From a bacterium (lineage in GTDB: Bacteria > Latescibacterota > UBA2968 > GCA-2709665): a stretch of 9,634 nt of DNA. Position 1 is the first letter of the stretch. Every line of letters begins with the position of its first letter. Location: positions 1 to 9,634 of the forward strand of contig JAQCGA010000105.1 of assembly GCA_027619145.1 (NCBI GenBank), given 5' to 3'. The notes under the pieces are model-generated. The model did not search any database. It was not told the DNA's origin and saw only the letters and a list, made by a program, of their open reading frames with translations. The position numbers and the translations under genes were made by a program. Positions 6,839 to 9,634 of this stretch are shown here, piece after piece.

Positions 6839-9573
6839 TCCCCCTCCTTCAAAAATCTCGCCTCCCCCACGGCTTTCACTTCACCATCCGCCACCTCTAT
6901 CAACGCGGATGTCCGCACCCGAACCCGCACCGGACCTTCTATCGCTCGTAAAGGGAAAAACAAATGCTTCGCCCCGGTCTCCGTCACCGCAAATCCCGGA
7001 TCCGCTTCCAGCACCAGATGAGATTCGCCTTCACCGGACACAACAGATAATACCCGGCACCCTCGCGTGGACCCATCACCAAGCTCCACCACGGCCGTTG
7101 CACCTTTAAGCGCCTCCCCCTTGGGAAATGCGCCGGTAACCACCAGCCCATCGCACTCATCTCCTGCATCCTTGCGCAACGTACCGGTCACATCCCCTTC
7201 GTACACACCGCTACCGGTCACCGTATATCCCTTCCAGCGCAACGTTGCACCACCCCACAACCCCATGCGTTCCGGAACGCCATCCCGTTCTCGCACAAAT
7301 CCCATCTCACCATCCAGATGCAGGTCCCCTACCTCCACCGGCCCCTTCCCTGTCCGGTAGACGATATGGTCCGTTACCCCGTGATGCGTAATTGAAAGCG
7401 CCACTGCATTTTCTCCGGCATCATCCACTCCAACCGTATCTACAAACGGCGCGTCTTCATACGGCTCGTGTACCGCTGCAAACACACTTGCCAGAGGTGC
7501 CGTACCTTTCCGCCGCACCAACGCAATCGGCATCCGGAATTTATCCTGCAATACATCGTTCTCTTCTGCCCGCCGGAACGACATCGCGTCTCCTGCGAAC
7601 ACCTCCGCACCACGCTGCCCGGGTACATGCGTCCGCACCCCAACCGACGAATGCTCCACCGTAAACGTCATCGTCAATCCATGCTCCACTTCGCCCCGCG
7701 ACACATTCTGGAAATACGCGTACGCAGAATTCCGGCCTTCTGCATCCCCCGAATCTGCCTCGCCTTCAGGAAACTGCACCTTCACACCCGGAAGCAAATT
7801 CTCTCCAAAATGCTTCATCATCACATCCATCCCCACCCATCCATCTGCATCCGCACTCCCGTGCAACGCCCAATCATGTTGCGACCCACCCGCCACCTCA
7901 AACAGGTCCACTGCGTACACCTCCGCACCTTCTGCCTGCACCAGCATCAGCCGATCTTCAAACAATCGCTGAAGCCCCGGGTACCCACGCTCCCCACTTG
8001 CCGCCATCCACTGCACACCATCGTGCGCCACCTCAAATGCCAGCAGCCTCCCGTCCGAGGGTCCTTTTTTACCGCGCGTGTACTGCCGGGTCTCATCAAT
8101 CACCACCGTATTGTGGCCCAGTGTACTCGTACTCCACATTCGATGCCGCGTATGCGTATACCCAACATCCGGCAACAACTCCAGTCCTTTTGCGAACAAC
8201 GTCATCTGTAAATTGTCTGCGTGCTCGTGCCCGTACCCTCCCGAAAAATGCAAATGGAGCTGAGCCTGTTCTTTTCCTTCTCCCTGGCCCAACCACGCAT
8301 GCCCCACACCTGCCAGTAGCGTTGACTCAGACCGTTCCGGCACTTTCAGATTCCGAAAATGCGCCCAGCTATCGTGAATCGTAATCACCCGCCCATCCGG
8401 GTACCGGCAAATGTCCTCAATTCGCTTCGCCCGTGCAACCACCGCAAGATCCCGCTCCAAATTCAGGTCGTCAAACCGGGTTCCATCCTCCGGATCCACG
8501 TACCCTGGCGGGTCCGAATAGCCCCGCGCCGCATCAAACACCTGCGCCATTCCATGCATCGTCATCTGATGATATCCCACGCTACCTTCCAGCCAGAACC
8601 CATCCTCGTAAAACTGACGTTCGAATAAACCCCGGCTCTGTCGAACGCCCTCGTGCACCAGCCCGGGATCGCCCAACACCCGCCCAATCGCAACGTACCC
8701 CTCGTAAATCCTCGGTGCAGCATTGCTATAATCCGTCTCGTGAAACTGATCCTGTCGGATGGCGCCTCTGAAAAAATCGTTTTCGATCCGCGCCTTCACA
8801 TCCACCCCAAGCTCTTCAGAAAGCCGCTCCAGCTCTCCACTTCCACAAATCGAATCGTATGCATACACCAGATTCGACGGCATCTCATCGTGCCGCCAGC
8901 GTCCCCACTTTCCGCCGCCGGATGGATACGGCGGCTCCAGTGCAAACCCCTTGGGTCTGTGCGGCCAATCCTTACTCACCAGAAACCCTGGGTAATACCG
9001 CCCGAACGCATCCAGAATCAATGCAGCCCGACGCGCGTACTGACCATCCGCTGTCATCTGATACAACGCCCCAAAGTTATGGGCAATTCCTGAAAAATAC
9101 GACCGCGCTGCCCGCCAACCCCGGGCCGAGAAGAAATATTTATATCCGGATTCATCTTCCCAGTACGAGTACTCCACCTCTTCACCCACCGGGTTCATCA
9201 CCTTCATCACCCGATCTTCGGGAAACTTCTCATTCGGAAACACCATCTCACAAAACTTACACGTCACATGGTACGGATCTTCCAGCGTCCAGGAAAGCTG
9301 TCCCTCCTGTGTACCCGCATCGCAATTCGGGCAACCCATAAACAGAAACCCCGTCTTATCCGGAACCAGATCCACCATCTCTTGCTCCGACAACTCCATC
9401 ACCGCTGAAACAACCTTCTTCAATTGCTCAACCCGTTCTGCAGACCCTTCCTCCGGATACACCGGACGCATCGCTTCTGCCGCACAGACCGACTCCACCA
9501 TACCCAACAGAAAAACGCCCATAAAAACGCTGGTGAAAACACATAAAAGAAACAGCATCACGCTACTCCTCAT
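6835..9573 (-). CDS. Exported heparinase II/III-family polysaccharide lyase with an N-terminal zinc ribbon
   Basis: This 912-residue protein probably cleaves an acidic polysaccharide by beta-elimination outside the cytoplasm. Residues 1-32 form a signal peptide: Arg2, a long hydrophobic core (about 5-26), and cleavage likely after VCAA (Ala32) or AEA (Ala34). Residues 81-108 hold CPNC and CKFC separated by 20 residues, a zinc-ribbon pattern. An (alpha/alpha)-toroid region follows (about 150-430), with HETDYSN (278-284) and EGSVGYHQMTMHG (329-341), the Tyr/His-rich stretch expected near the active site. The heparinase II/III C-terminal beta-sandwich starts with GGYGHEHADN (445-454) and LGHNTVVID (485-493), both classic for the family. 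Residues after about 700 are further beta-rich sequence of unclear identity. Whether heparin-like, alginate or another uronate polymer is the substrate cannot be told. It is the first gene of the run. The start could instead be the ATG at 9558. Confidence 0.93.
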   Translation of the reverse strand: MRSSVMLFLLCVFTSVFMGVFLLGMVESVCAAEAMRPVYPEEGSAERVEQLKKVVSAVMELSEQEMVDLVPDKTGFLFMGCPNCDAGTQEGQLSWTLEDPYHVTCKFCEMVFPNEKFPEDRVMKVMNPVGEEVEYSYWEDESGYKYFFSARGWRAARSYFSGIAHNFGALYQMTADGQYARRAALILDAFGRYYPGFLVSKDWPHRPKGFALEPPYPSGGGKWGRWRHDEMPSNLVYAYDSICGSGELERLSEELGVDVKARIENDFFRGAIRQDQFHETDYSNAAPRIYEGYVAIGRVLGDPGLVHEGVRQSRGLFERQFYEDGFWLEGSVGYHQMTMHGMAQVFDAARGYSDPPGYVDPEDGTRFDDLNLERDLAVVARAKRIEDICRYPDGRVITIHDSWAHFRNLKVPERSESTLLAGVGHAWLGQGEGKEQAQLHLHFSGGYGHEHADNLQMTLFAKGLELLPDVGYTHTRHRMWSTSTLGHNTVVIDETRQYTRGKKGPSDGRLLAFEVAHDGVQWMAASGERGYPGLQRLFEDRLMLVQAEGAEVYAVDLFEVAGGSQHDWALHGSADADGWVGMDVMMKHFGENLLPGVKVQFPEGEADSGDAEGRNSAYAYFQNVSRGEVEHGLTMTFTVEHSSVGVRTHVPGQRGAEVFAGDAMSFRRAEENDVLQDKFRMPIALVRRKGTAPLASVFAAVHEPYEDAPFVDTVGVDDAGENAVALSITHHGVTDHIVYRTGKGPVEVGDLHLDGEMGFVRERDGVPERMGLWGGATLRWKGYTVTGSGVYEGDVTGTLRKDAGDECDGLVVTGAFPKGEALKGATAVVELGDGSTRGCRVLSVVSGEGESHLVLEADPGFAVTETGAKHLFFPLRAIEGPVRVRVRTSALIEVADGEVKAVGEARFLKEGE
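6843..6849 (-). promoter_or_regulatory. Ribosome binding site of the amidohydrolase, inside the lyase gene
   Basis: The minus strand reads AAGGAGG, 4 nt before the ATG at 6838. It lies within the last codons of the lyase, whose TGA (6837-6835) overlaps the ATG as ATGA, the arrangement expected for coupled translation. Confidence 0.75.
9566..9570 (-). promoter_or_regulatory. Shine-Dalgarno-like AGGAG that could support an alternative lyase start at 9558
   Basis: The minus strand reads ATGAGGAGTAGCGTGATG: the AGGAG right after the first ATG (9573) is 7 nt before a second in-frame ATG (9558). The first ATG itself has only GGGAAG at 9 nt. Starting at 9573 keeps Arg2, the basic residue a signal peptide needs; starting at 9558 does not. 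I therefore keep 9573 but hold it loosely. Confidence 0.4.
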
Positions 9574-9634
9574 CTTGAATAACTTCCCGATTTCTGTCTA
9601 TAAACTGGGCCTGACGAAAAACCACTATTGTCCT
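9574..9634. other. Upstream region of the lyase gene, cut by the window edge
   Basis: These 61 bases hold no gene. They contain a weak ribosome binding site (GGGAAG, minus strand 9588-9583). An AT-rich TTTATAGA on the minus strand resembles a -10 element only loosely and has no matching -35 within range, so I do not call a promoter. The operon promoter, or another gene upstream, may lie beyond the edge. Confidence 0.5.

Noticed and set aside
9478..9573. Lipoprotein signal at Cys30 of the lyase
   Set aside because: The residues before the cysteine are ESV, which does not form a lipobox (no Leu at -3 and no small residue pair); AXA-type cleavage two to four residues later fits better.
9574..9634. 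Sigma-70 promoter for the operon
   Set aside because: Only a loose -10-like TATAGA is visible and no -35 element lies at the right distance; the visible stretch is just 61 bases.

Overview
The window is a single run of six protein genes, all on the minus strand, packed with gaps of 0 to about 70 bp. They fill almost the whole 9.6 kb. In transcription order (right to left) they are: an exported heparinase II/III-family polysaccharide lyase (6835-9573), a cog3964-type metal-dependent amidohydrolase/deacetylase (5600-6838), a small VOC/glyoxalase-fold protein (5165-5554), a probable six-hairpin (alpha/alpha)6-barrel glycosidase (2935-5124), a Gfo/Idh/MocA oxidoreductase (1781-2911), and an atypical AarF/ABC1/UbiB-family kinase that runs off the left edge (1-1710). 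Everything long on the plus strand is a shadow of these genes. I see no tRNA, rRNA, CRISPR array, insertion sequence or convincing terminator.

The first five genes look like one operon for breaking down a glycan that carries uronic acids or acyl groups. The lyase and amidohydrolase overlap by 4 bp (ATGA), the other gaps are about 23-45 bp, and most genes have a good Shine-Dalgarno sequence. The inferred scheme is: the lyase cuts polysaccharide outside the cytoplasm, the barrel enzyme trims oligosaccharides, the Gfo/Idh/MocA enzyme oxidises a sugar with NAD(P), and the amidohydrolase removes an acyl group or opens a cyclic amide or ester. The VOC protein handles a small product or is an accessory. 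The substrate cannot be read from the sequence. The kinase follows after 70 bp with its own ribosome binding site and no visible terminator, so it may be co-transcribed, though its family has no obvious link to glycan use.

The organism is a bacterium of medium GC with strongly G-rich coding strands. The mix of a zinc-ribbon heparinase, Gfo/Idh/MocA oxidoreductase, cog3964 amidohydrolase and unassigned six-hairpin glycosidase is the kind found in Poribacteria, Latescibacterota and the Planctomycetota/Lentisphaerota/Kiritimatiellota group. This is an impression from gene content, not a firm assignment.

The most unusual gene is the kinase. It keeps the catalytic residues of the UbiB family, but two family signatures are altered: KxGQ reads KLFQ, and the alanine-rich nucleotide loop reads GSGT. 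It also has a long unassigned N-terminal region behind a hydrophobic export or anchor segment. Four starts are re-assigned here on the basis of ribosome binding sites.
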